Assembly (NCBI RefSeq): GCF_021044825.1
Contig: NZ_JAJNOC010000010.1
Span: 1 to 64,000, forward strand
Source of the DNA: Massilia phyllostachyos
GTDB lineage: Bacteria; Pseudomonadota; Gammaproteobacteria; Burkholderiales; Burkholderiaceae_D
Length of the DNA stretch: 64,000 nucleotides
Direction of reading: 5' to 3'
Part shown: positions 37,060-46,000 of the stretch, piece after piece
Layout of the letters: each line of letters opens with the position of its first letter
How positions within the stretch are numbered: position 1 is the first letter of the stretch
Translations under genes and position numbers: made by a program
The notes under the pieces: model-generated
The model's database searches: none
The model's input: the letters and a program-made list of their open reading frames with translations, nothing else
Told to the model about the DNA's origin: nothing

Positions 37060-37241
37060 TGGGTCCAGCGCCTGGCGTTCGCGTCCCACACGACGCTTTG
37101 ACCCGCCGAGAGCTGCACGGTCTGGCTCACGCCGCCATGACGCAGGTTTAGCGGCTCCCCACGCAGCGAGCGCACGCGGCTTGAAACCATTTTGCCATCC
37201 TTCCGCGCGATATCGACTTCGAACCCACCGCGCGCCCGCTC
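37056..37241 (-). pseudogene. C-terminal remnant of a GH95-type glycoside hydrolase
   Basis: On the minus strand this stretch encodes, without internal stops, residues such as ERARGGFEVDIARKDGKMV, then SSRVRSLRG and SQTVQLSAGQSVVWD. This is the typical last domain of GH95 enzymes (alpha-L-fucosidase/galactosidase type), where 'GLRARGGFEVD.xWkdGk' recurs. Only about 60 codons remain, the catalytic region is absent, and the stop TAG (37056-37058) lies in the adjacent palindromic repeat. It is joined out of frame to a short signal-peptide ORF. The GH95 call rests on remembered family pattern. Confidence 0.55.
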
Positions 37242-37399
37242 TGGCGGTCGGCCTCGCTGCGCTGGCCGAGGTCGGCCACGAACAGCGCCGCGGTGGGGCC
37301 GAACCGGCGTCCGCCGGTTGGAGGAGCGGATGCGGCGGGCAGCGCCACCGCGGCCAGGATGAGCACGAACAGGCGCTGCGCGATGGACGTCGACATCAT
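37148..37399 (-). CDS. Truncated exported protein, fused out of frame to GH95 remnant
   Basis: An 83-aa ORF beginning with a good signal peptide (MMSTSIAQRLFVLILAAVAL, then PAASA). About 27 plausible residues follow (FGPTAALFVADLGQRSEAD), then a Ser/Arg-rich tail that is merely the GH95 remnant in the wrong frame. Its ATG overlaps the TGA of the DUF4382 gene (TGATG), so it was the second gene of that operon before truncation. It is probably non-functional. Confidence 0.4.
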   Translation of the reverse strand: MMSTSIAQRLFVLILAAVALPAASAPPTGGRRFGPTAALFVADLGQRSEADRQSGRAVGSKSISRGRMAKWFQAACARCVGSR

Positions 37400-38649
37400 C
37401 AAGGCATCGAGATGTTCACACCGGGCGCATCCCCGCTGCTGATGTTGATGTTGGCCGAGGCGCCGGTCTTGTTGATGTAGCCGGTCGCCAGCGCTTCGAT
37501 CCGGTAGCGGCCGTTGCCGCCGCTGGTGGCGGCGTTCAGCGGCGTCAGGACCGTGTTCGGCTTGTACAGGGCGTACTGGATCGAAGCCCGCGCCAGGTTG
37601 GGCAGCGTGTAGTTGCCGGTCGCGAGGTCCACCGGCTGCAGGCGGTTGGTGACCGTGGTCGCGGCATTGCCGACGGCCGGGTCGGCGGTGATCGCCTGCG
37701 AGGCCATGATCCAGGTGCCGTCCGGCGGCGCCACGTTCGGCGCCACATGGCTGACCTGGCCTGAGATGGTGGCGACCGCGCTGGTGGCGAGCGGGATCGG
37801 CGCGCCGGCAGTGCCGACGCGGGTCGTGGCGCCGGCGGTGACCGGCACCGAGCCGATCACGGCGGTGGCGCGGCCATTGGCCTGGAACACCACGTCGTAG
37901 GTGTCGGCCGGGAGGCGCGGCAGCGCGAACTCGCCGGTCGTCGGGTGCGGCACGGTGGTGGCCAGGATGGTGCCGCCTTTCTGCGCGGTGATCACGGGCT
38001 TGCCGGCCAGCGCCGCCGGGGCGACGAAGCCGCCGATGCCGCTGGTGGCGAGGCTCGGCAGGCGCGGGCGCGGCCTGAACACGTAGGCCGCGCCGCGGGT
38101 CTGGATCGACTCGCAGGCGTTCATCTCGAACAGCAACTCGATCTTCTTGCCGTCTTCGACCTTGAGGTCGACCGGCACGCGCACGCCGGCGGCGGTCGCG
38201 GCGGCGGTCTCCAGCGCGACGTCGGCGGCCGCGCCGGCCGGCCGCACGCTGCCGCCGGCGGCGTCGAACACCACTTGCATCTGCGTCCAGGCGCCGGTCG
38301 GCAGCTGCACTTCGCCCAGCGCCGTGCTGGCGCCGGCCAGCGTGGTGGCGGGATGCAGGAGGTTGAGCTTCTTCGCCGGCGTGAAACTCAGTTCCGTCCA
38401 GCCGGCGGCATTGGGGTCGGTGTTGAAGTCCTGGCGGAAGCGCAGCTTGCTGATGGTGACGTTGACCGCATCGAAGCCGCAGGCCGGCGCATTCGACGCC
38501 AGGCTCACGGCCAGGGTGCTGCGGGTGGTGGGAGCGGGTGCGATATCGCCGTCGTCGTCGTCGCTGCCGCCGCCGCAGGCAGCGAGCAAGAGGGTGGCGG
38601 CCGTCGCGGACGCGACGAGGCCCCGGTAGCGGGCGGTATGAGGGTGCAT
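37399..38649 (-). CDS. DUF4382 domain lipoprotein
   Basis: 416 aa. The lipoprotein signal ends LLLAACGGGSDDDDG, so the Cys should be acylated and the Asp run may favour outer-membrane display. A DUF4382 domain follows (TLAVSLASNAPACGFDAVNV, TISKLRFRQ). The C-terminal half has carboxypeptidase-regulatory-like beta repeats (GEFALPRLPADTYDVVFQANG, GNYTLPNLARASIQY). Function unknown; surface carbohydrate or metal binding is a guess from the folds. GGAG precedes the ATG at 38649. It is divergent from the GH3 gene, with 264 bp between them. Confidence 0.8.
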   Translation of the reverse strand: MHPHTARYRGLVASATAATLLLAACGGGSDDDDGDIAPAPTTRSTLAVSLASNAPACGFDAVNVTISKLRFRQDFNTDPNAAGWTELSFTPAKKLNLLHPATTLAGASTALGEVQLPTGAWTQMQVVFDAAGGSVRPAGAAADVALETAAATAAGVRVPVDLKVEDGKKIELLFEMNACESIQTRGAAYVFRPRPRLPSLATSGIGGFVAPAALAGKPVITAQKGGTILATTVPHPTTGEFALPRLPADTYDVVFQANGRATAVIGSVPVTAGATTRVGTAGAPIPLATSAVATISGQVSHVAPNVAPPDGTWIMASQAITADPAVGNAATTVTNRLQPVDLATGNYTLPNLARASIQYALYKPNTVLTPLNAATSGGNGRYRIEALATGYINKTGASANINISSGDAPGVNISMP

Positions 38650-38913
38650 GCTGTTGGTCTCCAGATGGTTTTGTTCGGCGTCGCCTGCGGCGATCGTCCG
38701 TCCGGTATGTCCCGGCCAGCGCATTATGGGACTGTCCATACCGGTTTTTCCGCGCTTGCAAAAAATTCTCAAGCCCTTGGCGGTTTTCGTAACACCAAAT
38801 CCACCAAGGCCCATATCAATTTCGAGCAAATGGCGCGACCCTCGTCTTCTGCCGCGAGGGGCTCTGCTAGCATCTCGCGGGATTCAACACTGCAAACAAC
38901 AGGAGACAAAACG

Positions 38914-41535
38914 ATGAGGGTTCACCCCGGCGGCGCGACGCGCCGTATCCTTGCCTACGGCCTCGCCACGCTGGCCGCGTCGAGCCAGGCGCAGGCGCAA
39001 TCGCCAGCGGAGGCGCGCGCCGCGCAGCTGGTATCGCAGATGACGCTGGAAGAGAAAGCGGCCCAGATCCAGCATCGGGCGCCCGCCATCCTGCGCCTGG
39101 GCATCCCCGGCTACAACTACTGGAACGAGGGCCTGCACGGCGTCGCGCGCCAGGGCGAAGCCACCGTGTTCCCGCAGGCGATCGGCATGGCCGCGACCTG
39201 GAACGTGCGCCTGGTCGAGGAAATCGCCGACACCACCGCCACCGAGTTCCGCGCCAAGTACCTGTCCAGGCGCCGTCCCGACGGCAGCATCGCCGGCGGC
39301 CCCGGCCTGACGGTGTGGTCGCCCAACGTGAACATCTTCCGCGACCCGCGCTGGGGCCGCGGCCAGGAGACCTGGGGCGAAGACCCGGTGCTCACCGCGC
39401 AGCTGGGCGCCGCCTTCATCCGCGGGCTGCAGGGCAAGGATCCCGAACATCCGAAGACCGTGGCTGCCGTCAAGCACTACGCGGTGCACAGCGGCCCCGA
39501 ACCGGACCGCCACAGCTTCGACGTCCACCCTTCGGCGCATGACGTGGTCGACACCTACCTGCCGGCCTTCCACACCGCGGTGGTGGACGCGAAAGCGCAG
39601 TCGGTGATGTGCGCTTACAACCGGGTCGACGGCATCCCGGCCTGTGCCAACGAAGCCTACCTGAAGGACCTTCTGCGCCGCGACTGGAAGTTCGACGGCC
39701 ACGTGGTGTCGGACTGCGCGGCGATCGCCGACATCCACATGACCAACAAGCATGGCTACGTCAAGACGCCGGAAGAGGCGGCGGCGATCTCGATCCGCGC
39801 CGGCACCGACCTGTTCTGCTCTGCGGGGAACAAGGACACGGCCGACCCCGCGATCACGGTCAATGCGGTGAGGCAGGGCCTGGTGACCGAGGCGGAACTG
39901 GACCAGGCGGTGCGCCGCCTGATGGTGGCGCGCGTGCGCCTCGGCCTGCTGGACGCGCCCGGCCAGGGCCCGTACGCCGCCATCACCGCCAAGGATTTCG
40001 ACACCCCGGCCCACCGCGCGCTGTCGACCCGCGCCGCGCGCGAATCGATGGTCCTCTTGAAGAACGATGGCCTGCTGCCGTTCAAGAAGGACCCCGGCAG
40101 CATCGTCGTCATCGGCCCGAACGCCAACAGCGTCGACGCCCTGGTCGGCAACTACAACGGCACGCCCTCGCAGCCGATCACGGTCTACGCCGGCGTCAAG
40201 GCGCGTTTCGCCACGTCCCAGGTCAGCTTCGTCGAGGGCACCGGCTGGGTCGGCCCGCCCCTGGAAGACGTGCCCGACGCCGCACTGTGCGTCGACGCGG
40301 CCTGCACCAAACCCGGCTTGCAGGCGGAGGAGTTCAAGGGCACCAAGGTGACGGGCAATCCCGTTGCCTCTCGCGTGGAGACCAATGCCCGTGTCGCATG
40401 GGGCACGCCGACCCGCGTCGAGCGCGCCGGCGCGATGCGCTGGACCGGCTACATCCGCGCCAGCGAAACCGGCGCCTTCAACTTCCGCTACTCGGGGGAG
40501 AGCGGCTACCGCATCTGGGTCGACGACAAGCTGGTCGCCGATGTCTGGGACATTGCCTGGCCGACCTCGGACACCGACATCGAACTGAAGGCCGGCCAGG
40601 CCTACAAGATCCGGGTCGAGGCGATGCAGAAGGGCACCCGCGGCGACCATCGCCTGCAGTGGAGCCAGCCGGGTTCGAGCGACAGCCTCGCGCTCAAGGC
40701 CGCGCAAGGCGCCGACGTCGTCGTCTTCGTCGCCGGCCTGACCGCGCGCTTCGAAGGCGAGGCGATGAGCGTCAAGGCGCCCGGCTTCAGCGGCGGCGAT
40801 CGCACCACGCTGGACCTGCCGGCGCCGCAGCAGAAGCTGCTGGAGCGCCTGCATTCGGCCGGCAAGCCGGTGGTGCTGGTCCTGATGAACGGCAGCGCGA
40901 TGAGCGTCAACTGGGCCGACGCCAAGGTCCCGGCCATCGTCGAGGCCTGGTATCCGGGCGGCGAGGGCGGCCAGGCCGTGGCCGAACTGCTGGCCGGCGA
41001 CTTCAGCCCGGCGGGCCGCCTGCCGGTGACCTTCTACAAGTCCGCCGACCAGCTGCCGCCGTTCGCCGACTACGGCATGAAGGGCCGCACCTACCGCTAC
41101 CTCAGGGGAGCGCCGCTATACCCCTTCGGCTACGGCTTGAGCTACACCACCTTCGCCTATGGCAAGCCGGCGCTGTCGAAAACCGCGCTGAAGGCCGGCG
41201 AGCCGCTCGAGCTGAGCGTCGACGTGCGCAATAGCGGCAGCCGCGACGGCGACGAGGTGGTGCAGCTCTACGTGTCGCGCCAGGCCGACGGCGCCCCGAT
41301 CCGCTCGCTCAAGGGCTTCCAGCGGGTGCATCTGAAGGCCGGCGAGACGAAGAAGGTGAGTTTCAGGCTCGATCCGCAGGCGCTGAGCATCGTCAACGCC
41401 AAGGGCACGCGCCTTGTGCCGGCGGGTACTGCGCAGATCTGGATCGGTGGCGGGCAGCCGGGCGGCGTCAAGCCGGCGGCCGGTGTCGCTGCGACGGTCA
41501 AGGTCAGTGGCCAGAAGGTCCTGAAGCCTTACTAA
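38914..41535 (+). CDS. GH3 glycoside hydrolase with PA14 insert (beta-xylosidase/glucosidase type)
   Basis: 873 aa, exported (RRILAYGLATLAASSQAQAQ). The first GH3 domain has NYWNEGLHGVARQG, the VWSPNVNIFRDPRWGRGQET signature, and the nucleophile Asp in HVVSDCAA (Asp267). This pattern is that of beta-xylosidase / alpha-arabinofuranosidase GH3 enzymes. A PA14 domain is inserted in the second domain at about 465-590 (SGESGYRIWVDDKLVADVWD). The C-terminal Fn3-like domain ends KVSGQKVLKPY. AGGAG precedes the ATG. An insertion sequence begins inside the stop codon, so the native downstream region is lost or displaced. It fits the xylan/pectin theme. Confidence 0.92.
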   Translation: MRVHPGGATRRILAYGLATLAASSQAQAQSPAEARAAQLVSQMTLEEKAAQIQHRAPAILRLGIPGYNYWNEGLHGVARQGEATVFPQAIGMAATWNVRLVEEIADTTATEFRAKYLSRRRPDGSIAGGPGLTVWSPNVNIFRDPRWGRGQETWGEDPVLTAQLGAAFIRGLQGKDPEHPKTVAAVKHYAVHSGPEPDRHSFDVHPSAHDVVDTYLPAFHTAVVDAKAQSVMCAYNRVDGIPACANEAYLKDLLRRDWKFDGHVVSDCAAIADIHMTNKHGYVKTPEEAAAISIRAGTDLFCSAGNKDTADPAITVNAVRQGLVTEAELDQAVRRLMVARVRLGLLDAPGQGPYAAITAKDFDTPAHRALSTRAARESMVLLKNDGLLPFKKDPGSIVVIGPNANSVDALVGNYNGTPSQPITVYAGVKARFATSQVSFVEGTGWVGPPLEDVPDAALCVDAACTKPGLQAEEFKGTKVTGNPVASRVETNARVAWGTPTRVERAGAMRWTGYIRASETGAFNFRYSGESGYRIWVDDKLVADVWDIAWPTSDTDIELKAGQAYKIRVEAMQKGTRGDHRLQWSQPGSSDSLALKAAQGADVVVFVAGLTARFEGEAMSVKAPGFSGGDRTTLDLPAPQQKLLERLHSAGKPVVLVLMNGSAMSVNWADAKVPAIVEAWYPGGEGGQAVAELLAGDFSPAGRLPVTFYKSADQLPPFADYGMKGRTYRYLRGAPLYPFGYGLSYTTFAYGKPALSKTALKAGEPLELSVDVRNSGSRDGDEVVQLYVSRQADGAPIRSLKGFQRVHLKAGETKKVSFRLDPQALSIVNAKGTRLVPAGTAQIWIGGGQPGGVKPAAGVAATVKVSGQKVLKPY

Positions 41536-42615
41536 AGGCTGTGTTCGCGATCGTTGGGTGAACCAAATCGCGTTGCCGAAGTCTTACGCATCGTCGAGTT
41601 AACTCATCTGGAGTGACGATGCAAAGCCCGCGCTTCGACGAATTGTTCGCTTTTCTGACCGCCGCGCCATTGTCCAGCACCGATCTTGCCCGGCTGCGCG
41701 ACTGGCTCGACAGCATCCGCGACCCGGCCGAGTGCCTGGCGCTCATTGAAGCGGCCGCGGCAGGCCGGCCGTGTCCGCATTGTGCTTGCGCGCGCTTGCA
41801 CCGCTCCGGCTTCGCCAGCGGCCTGCAGCGCTATCGCTGCCTGGGTTGTCGTCGCTCCTTCAATGCGCTGACCGGCACGCCGCTGGCCCGGCTGCGCAAG
41901 CGCGAGTGCTGGCTGCCATATATCAAGTGTTTGCTAGAATCGCGCACCGTGCGCGACGCGGCGCTCGCGACCGGCGTGCATCGCACGACGAGTTTTCGCT
42001 GGCGCCACCGATTCGCGCCGGGCGCCGCCCGGCACCGGCCCGCAGCATTGACGGGAATCATAGAGGCCGACGAAACCTACAGACTGGAATCGCAGAAGGG
42101 TTCGCGCACCTTGTCGCGCCCGCCGCGCAAGCGTGGTGGCGCCGCCCGGCGGCGCGGCATCAACCGCGAGCACGATTGCCTGCTGGTGGCGCGTGACCGC
42201 ATCGGCACGACGCTGGACTTTCATACCGGACGTGGTCTCGTGACCGCTGCGCAACTGCGCACCTGCCTGCAACCGGTGCTGCCCGGCGACGGGCTGCTCA
42301 TCAGCGATGGCGCTGCGGCTTACGTCCGGTTTGCCCTCGACGCCGGAATCATGCACGAATCCGTCAACGTGCGGGCGGGCCGGCGCGCACGCGGCGCGAT
42401 CCACATCCAGAACGTGAATGGCTGGCACAGCCGCTTCAAGAACTGGCTGGTGCGCTTCAAGGGCGTGGCCAGCCGCTACCTGGCGAACTATTCCGGGTGG
42501 CAGCGATTACTGGATGCGCAAGCGTTGCGTACACCAGCGCAGTGGCTATGTGCTGCGGTACGACAAGTTCAGTGAAGGAGGCTGCGAATCCATAATTAAT
42601 GCGAACACAGCCTTT
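41534..42615. mobile_element. IS1595-type insertion sequence
   Basis: Perfect 15-bp terminal inverted repeats: AAAGGCTGTGTTCGC at 41534-41548 and GCGAACACAGCCTTT at 42601-42615. They enclose one transposase gene. The left end overlaps the last bases of the GH3 stop codon. IS1595 elements normally make 8-bp target duplications; none is visible (left flank ends CTTACT-like, right flank is a T run), so the copy may be old or its flanks rearranged. Confidence 0.85.
41619..42575 (+). CDS. IS1595-family transposase
   Basis: 318 aa. An N-terminal zinc ribbon (CPHCACARLHRSG then YRCLGCRRSFNALTGTPL) is followed by an HTH (VRDAALATGVHRTTSFRWRH). The ISXO2-like catalytic domain shows IEADETY, LLISDGAAAY and IHIQNVNGWHSRFKNWL. 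In the third motif an Asn takes the place of the Glu, as in the DDN-like subgroup of IS1595. It appears intact. GGAG stands 7 bases before the ATG at 41619; a GTG at 41613 is also in frame. Confidence 0.9.
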   Translation: MQSPRFDELFAFLTAAPLSSTDLARLRDWLDSIRDPAECLALIEAAAAGRPCPHCACARLHRSGFASGLQRYRCLGCRRSFNALTGTPLARLRKRECWLPYIKCLLESRTVRDAALATGVHRTTSFRWRHRFAPGAARHRPAALTGIIEADETYRLESQKGSRTLSRPPRKRGGAARRRGINREHDCLLVARDRIGTTLDFHTGRGLVTAAQLRTCLQPVLPGDGLLISDGAAAYVRFALDAGIMHESVNVRAGRRARGAIHIQNVNGWHSRFKNWLVRFKGVASRYLANYSGWQRLLDAQALRTPAQWLCAAVRQVQ

Positions 42616-42659
42616 TTTTTGCGTATCGATGTCGTCTCCACGCACCATGCCTGGGGTTC

Positions 42660-42829
42660 GTAGGGTGGGCGGCTCCACCCTGCGATGTGCAAACCCACTG
42701 CGTGAACGCCGCCCACGCGGTCAACTCCCATCCGAGCAGACGATGCGTCCATTCATGCGCCGGTTGACCGCGTGGGCGGCGCATTGCCCGCGAGCGGATC
42801 ACCTATCGGAGTGGAGCCGCCCACCCTAC
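42660..42829. repeat. Nested palindromic repeat (GTAGGGTGGGC family), copy 2
   Basis: Outer arms are perfect 19-bp inverted repeats: GTAGGGTGGGCGGCTCCAC (42660-42678) and its complement at 42811-42829. A second perfect 19-bp pair lies inside: CGCCGCCCACGCGGTCAAC (42707-42725) and its complement at 42763-42781. The two nested hairpins could form a cruciform or a stable RNA. It shares its termini with 36961-37059. No coding content. Confidence 0.85.
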
Positions 42830-42830
42830 G

Positions 42831-42930
42831 AGGGTGTGAAAAATTCCGCCATGGCTGCGTTGCGCCGTCTCGCCGTACAAGTGTACTGTCTTCGACGGCG
42901 CGCCTTGCCCTGGCGGTTTTTTCACACCCT
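42831..42930. repeat. Second palindromic repeat type (AGGGTGTGAAAAA family)
   Basis: AGGGTGTGAAAAATTCCGCCA (42831-42851, given in part) mirrors TGGCGGTTTTTTCACACCCT (42911-42930) with one small mismatch. Inner arms GCGCCGTC and GACGGCGC add a second stem, and GTACAAGTGTAC sits in the loop. It abuts the first repeat type directly, so the interval between the IS and the TonB receptor terminator is wholly repeat-derived. Confidence 0.75.
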
Positions 42931-42950
42931 CTACGGGACGCTTTGGGCCG

Positions 42951-42994
42951 GTAATAAAAAAGGGGCGAAGGTGCGCAAGCATCTTCCCCCCTTT
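42951..42994 (-). terminator. Rho-independent terminator of the TonB receptor gene
   Basis: A 16-bp stem (42959-42974 with 42979-42994, 14 of 16 positions paired) encloses a GCAA/TTGC tetraloop. Read on the minus strand it is followed by TTTTTATTA. It starts about 23 bp after the receptor stop codon. Confidence 0.8.
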
Positions 42995-43016
42995 CTAAAC
43001 AACGACTATACGGCGT

Positions 43017-46000
43017 TTACAAGGTCCTGAAGTTCACCCCCACCATGATCCGGCGGCCCGAATACGCATAGTCCAGCAGGTTCGGCGTGCCGTCGCTGAA
43101 CGCCGCGTAGTTCTGCTGGCTGCTCGAGGTGGTCGCGTTGCCCAGGTTGCGGCCTTCCAGGAAGAATTCGATGTTCGGTTTCCAGCGGTACGAAATCTTG
43201 GCGTCGATGAAGCGGGTCGCGTCCTTGAAGTTCGGCGAGCCCGGGTTGTACGGGAAGCGCACCATGCCGCTGGTGACGCCGGCCGCGGGGTAGTTGTTGG
43301 CGTCCTGCGAGCCGCAGCCGGCCAGGCAGTTGAAGTAGGACGCCACCGCCTGCAGCGCCACGCGCGCGCTCAGGCGTCCGTCGTCGTACCACAGCGCGGC
43401 GTTGTACGAGTAGGCGGATTCGCGCGCCACCGGCAGCGGGGTGCCGGTGAGCAGGTCGACTACGTTCTCCGACGAAGTGGCCGAGCGCAGCTTGGTGTAG
43501 TTGGCGTCGAAGCCGGTGTAGCGCAGGAACCAGGGCAGGAAGGTGAAGGCCGTCTTGGTGCCGAATTCGAGGCCCTTGCGCTTGGTGGCGGCGCCGTTCT
43601 GCCATACCGAGTAATCGAAATCGATGTCGCCCAGCGCCACGCCGGTGACCGGATCCACCAGGCTGCCGCCGCCGGCCAGCGGCAGGCTGGTCACGCCCTG
43701 GCTGATGGCCGGCCCGATCTTGCCGTCCTGCTTGAAGGCGGCGATCGAGAACATGGTGTCCTTGTTCGGATACCACTCGAAGCTCAGGTTCTGGTTGAAG
43801 TTGGTCTGGGCCTGCAGGGCCGGGTTGCCGATGGTGCCGCTGCAGCGCTGGGTGGCGTTCGGGTCGCGGTCGGCCAGGGTCTCGTCGTACTTGCAGTTGC
43901 CGCTCGGGAGCAGGTAGTTGATCGGCGGGCGCGCCACGGTCTTGGCGCCGCTGTAGCGGGTCACGAACTGGTCGGGCACCATCCACAGCGCCAGGTTCAG
44001 GCTGGGCAGGTGGTCGGTGCTGGTCTCGTTGATCGCGACCGGCATCGAGACCGCGCTTTCGATCACGCCGCCCGGCGCGCTCGGACGCAGCGGATCGTAG
44101 ACGCCCGGGATGATGGCGACCGAGGACAAGGTCATCATGCCGGTCCCGCTGACCTTGTTGCGCACGTAGCGATAGCCGACGTTACCCTCGAGTTCCCAGC
44201 CGAAGGGCAGGGAGCGGTCGGTGAACGGAACATGGTCGAGCTTGAAGTCGCCCATCAGGTAGAAGGCGGTGGTGCGCTCCTTCAGGTACTGGTAAGGCTG
44301 CTGGTAGACCTTGCCGTCGCTGGCCACGCACTCCTTGACGCAGTTAAAGTTGGTGTTCGGCGTGCCGACGATCTCGAAGATCTTGTTGACGTCCAGTTCC
44401 GTCCAGTTCTGCAGCAGCGCATCCGGGCGATCCTTGGCGCCCGAGAAGAAGCCGGTCCTGGTGGCCTGGCCGGTCAGGACCTGGTTGAGCAGGGCCTGGT
44501 ACTGCGCCAGCGTCAAGGTGGTGTTGCCGTTCAGGCCATGGCGCGGGTCGGCGCCCGGCAGGAAGCCGAACTGGCAGGCGTTGCCGCCGACGCCGAGCGA
44601 ACCCGGGGTGTCCTGGCAGCCGTTGAAGGTGCTGCGGATGATCGGGGTCGGCAGCACGACCGCCGGCACATAGCCCGGCGTGCCGAAGGCGCCGATCGCG
44701 TCCTTGACGGTGAAGCCGCCGCTGTTGCCCGAGTTCGGGTCCCAGCTGTGGCGGATGTTGTCGCGCAGGTTGGCGCCCGACTTGATGCGGGTGAAGAAGG
44801 GAACAAGGTCTGGCGTACGATAAGTCAGGTCCAGCTTGGCGGTGCGCTCCTCGCTGTCCATCAGGCGCGGGTTGTAGTAGGTGCTCGATTGCTGGGTCAG
44901 CAGCGGCTGCTGGGCCGCGGTGTAGGCCGGCGCCGGGCGGGTGTTGGTGGCGCTGGTGCGGACCGCGCCGGTGGCGGCGCCCGGATAGGCTTGCGTGTAC
45001 TGGTTCGGGTTCGACTGGTCGAAGTTGCTGCCGGACGGCGCCTCGTAGCCCCACAGGCCGTTCGGCAGCACGCTCATGGTGACCGGGCCGTAGTAGTTGG
45101 TGAACGACATGCGCTTCTGTTCGCGCTCGAAGTCCGACTTGGCCAGGCCGGCGAAGAACTCGGCGCTCAAACCCCCGTTCTTGTAGCTGCCGCCCAGCTG
45201 CAGGTACTTCGAGATCGTCTTCGCATACTCGCGGGTCTGGTCGGTGACCGCGCCGGCGTCGGAAATCGTGAAGCTGGTCAGGTGGTGGCTGGCGTCGCTG
45301 ACGATCGAACCCGGGACGATGTTGGCCACCGCGCCGTTCAGGTAGGTGTTGCTGGCCATTGACGGCGAGTTGTACAGGTAGTAGCCCGAGCCAGGGGCGG
45401 GGACGCGGGTGCCGGCGGTGAGGTTGTCGACAAAGGCGGGGCCGTTGTAGGTCGGGCTGTACACGGCGTTGGCGCCGGTCGGGTTCACCTTCACGTTGCC
45501 CAGCGTGTAGGTCAGCTGGTGCATGTCGTTGTAGCGGCGGTTGTAGCTGCCCTTGGCGTAGACGATGAAGTTGTCGGTGACCTTGAAGTCGGCGCGCAGG
45601 TCCAGGTTCTGGCGCTTGTCTTCCTCGCGCTTCACGAAGGAGCGGATGTTCGACGGCGTGTAGTCGTTCCACTGGTTCAGGCAGGTGGTCAGCTCGTTGA
45701 TGCGCTGGGCCTGGGCTGCGCCGCGGCTGCTTGATGCGATCGGCGCGGTCTCGGCGGCCGTGAGCACCGGGAAGGCGGCGTAGCAGTCGGCTTTGGTCTT
45801 GGCGGCGGCCGAGCGGGTGATGATGTCGAGCGGGGTGTTCGAGTTGAAAACGCCGCCGGCCGCCAGGGGCGACGCCAGCATCGGCTGGCGGGTATTGGAA
45901 TCGGCCTGGTTCACCGTGGAGGGGTTGAAGGTGAAGGTCTTTTCCGGCGAGTTGTCGAAGTCGGCCAGGCGGTAGTAGCCGGCGCGGCCGGCGTTGGACG

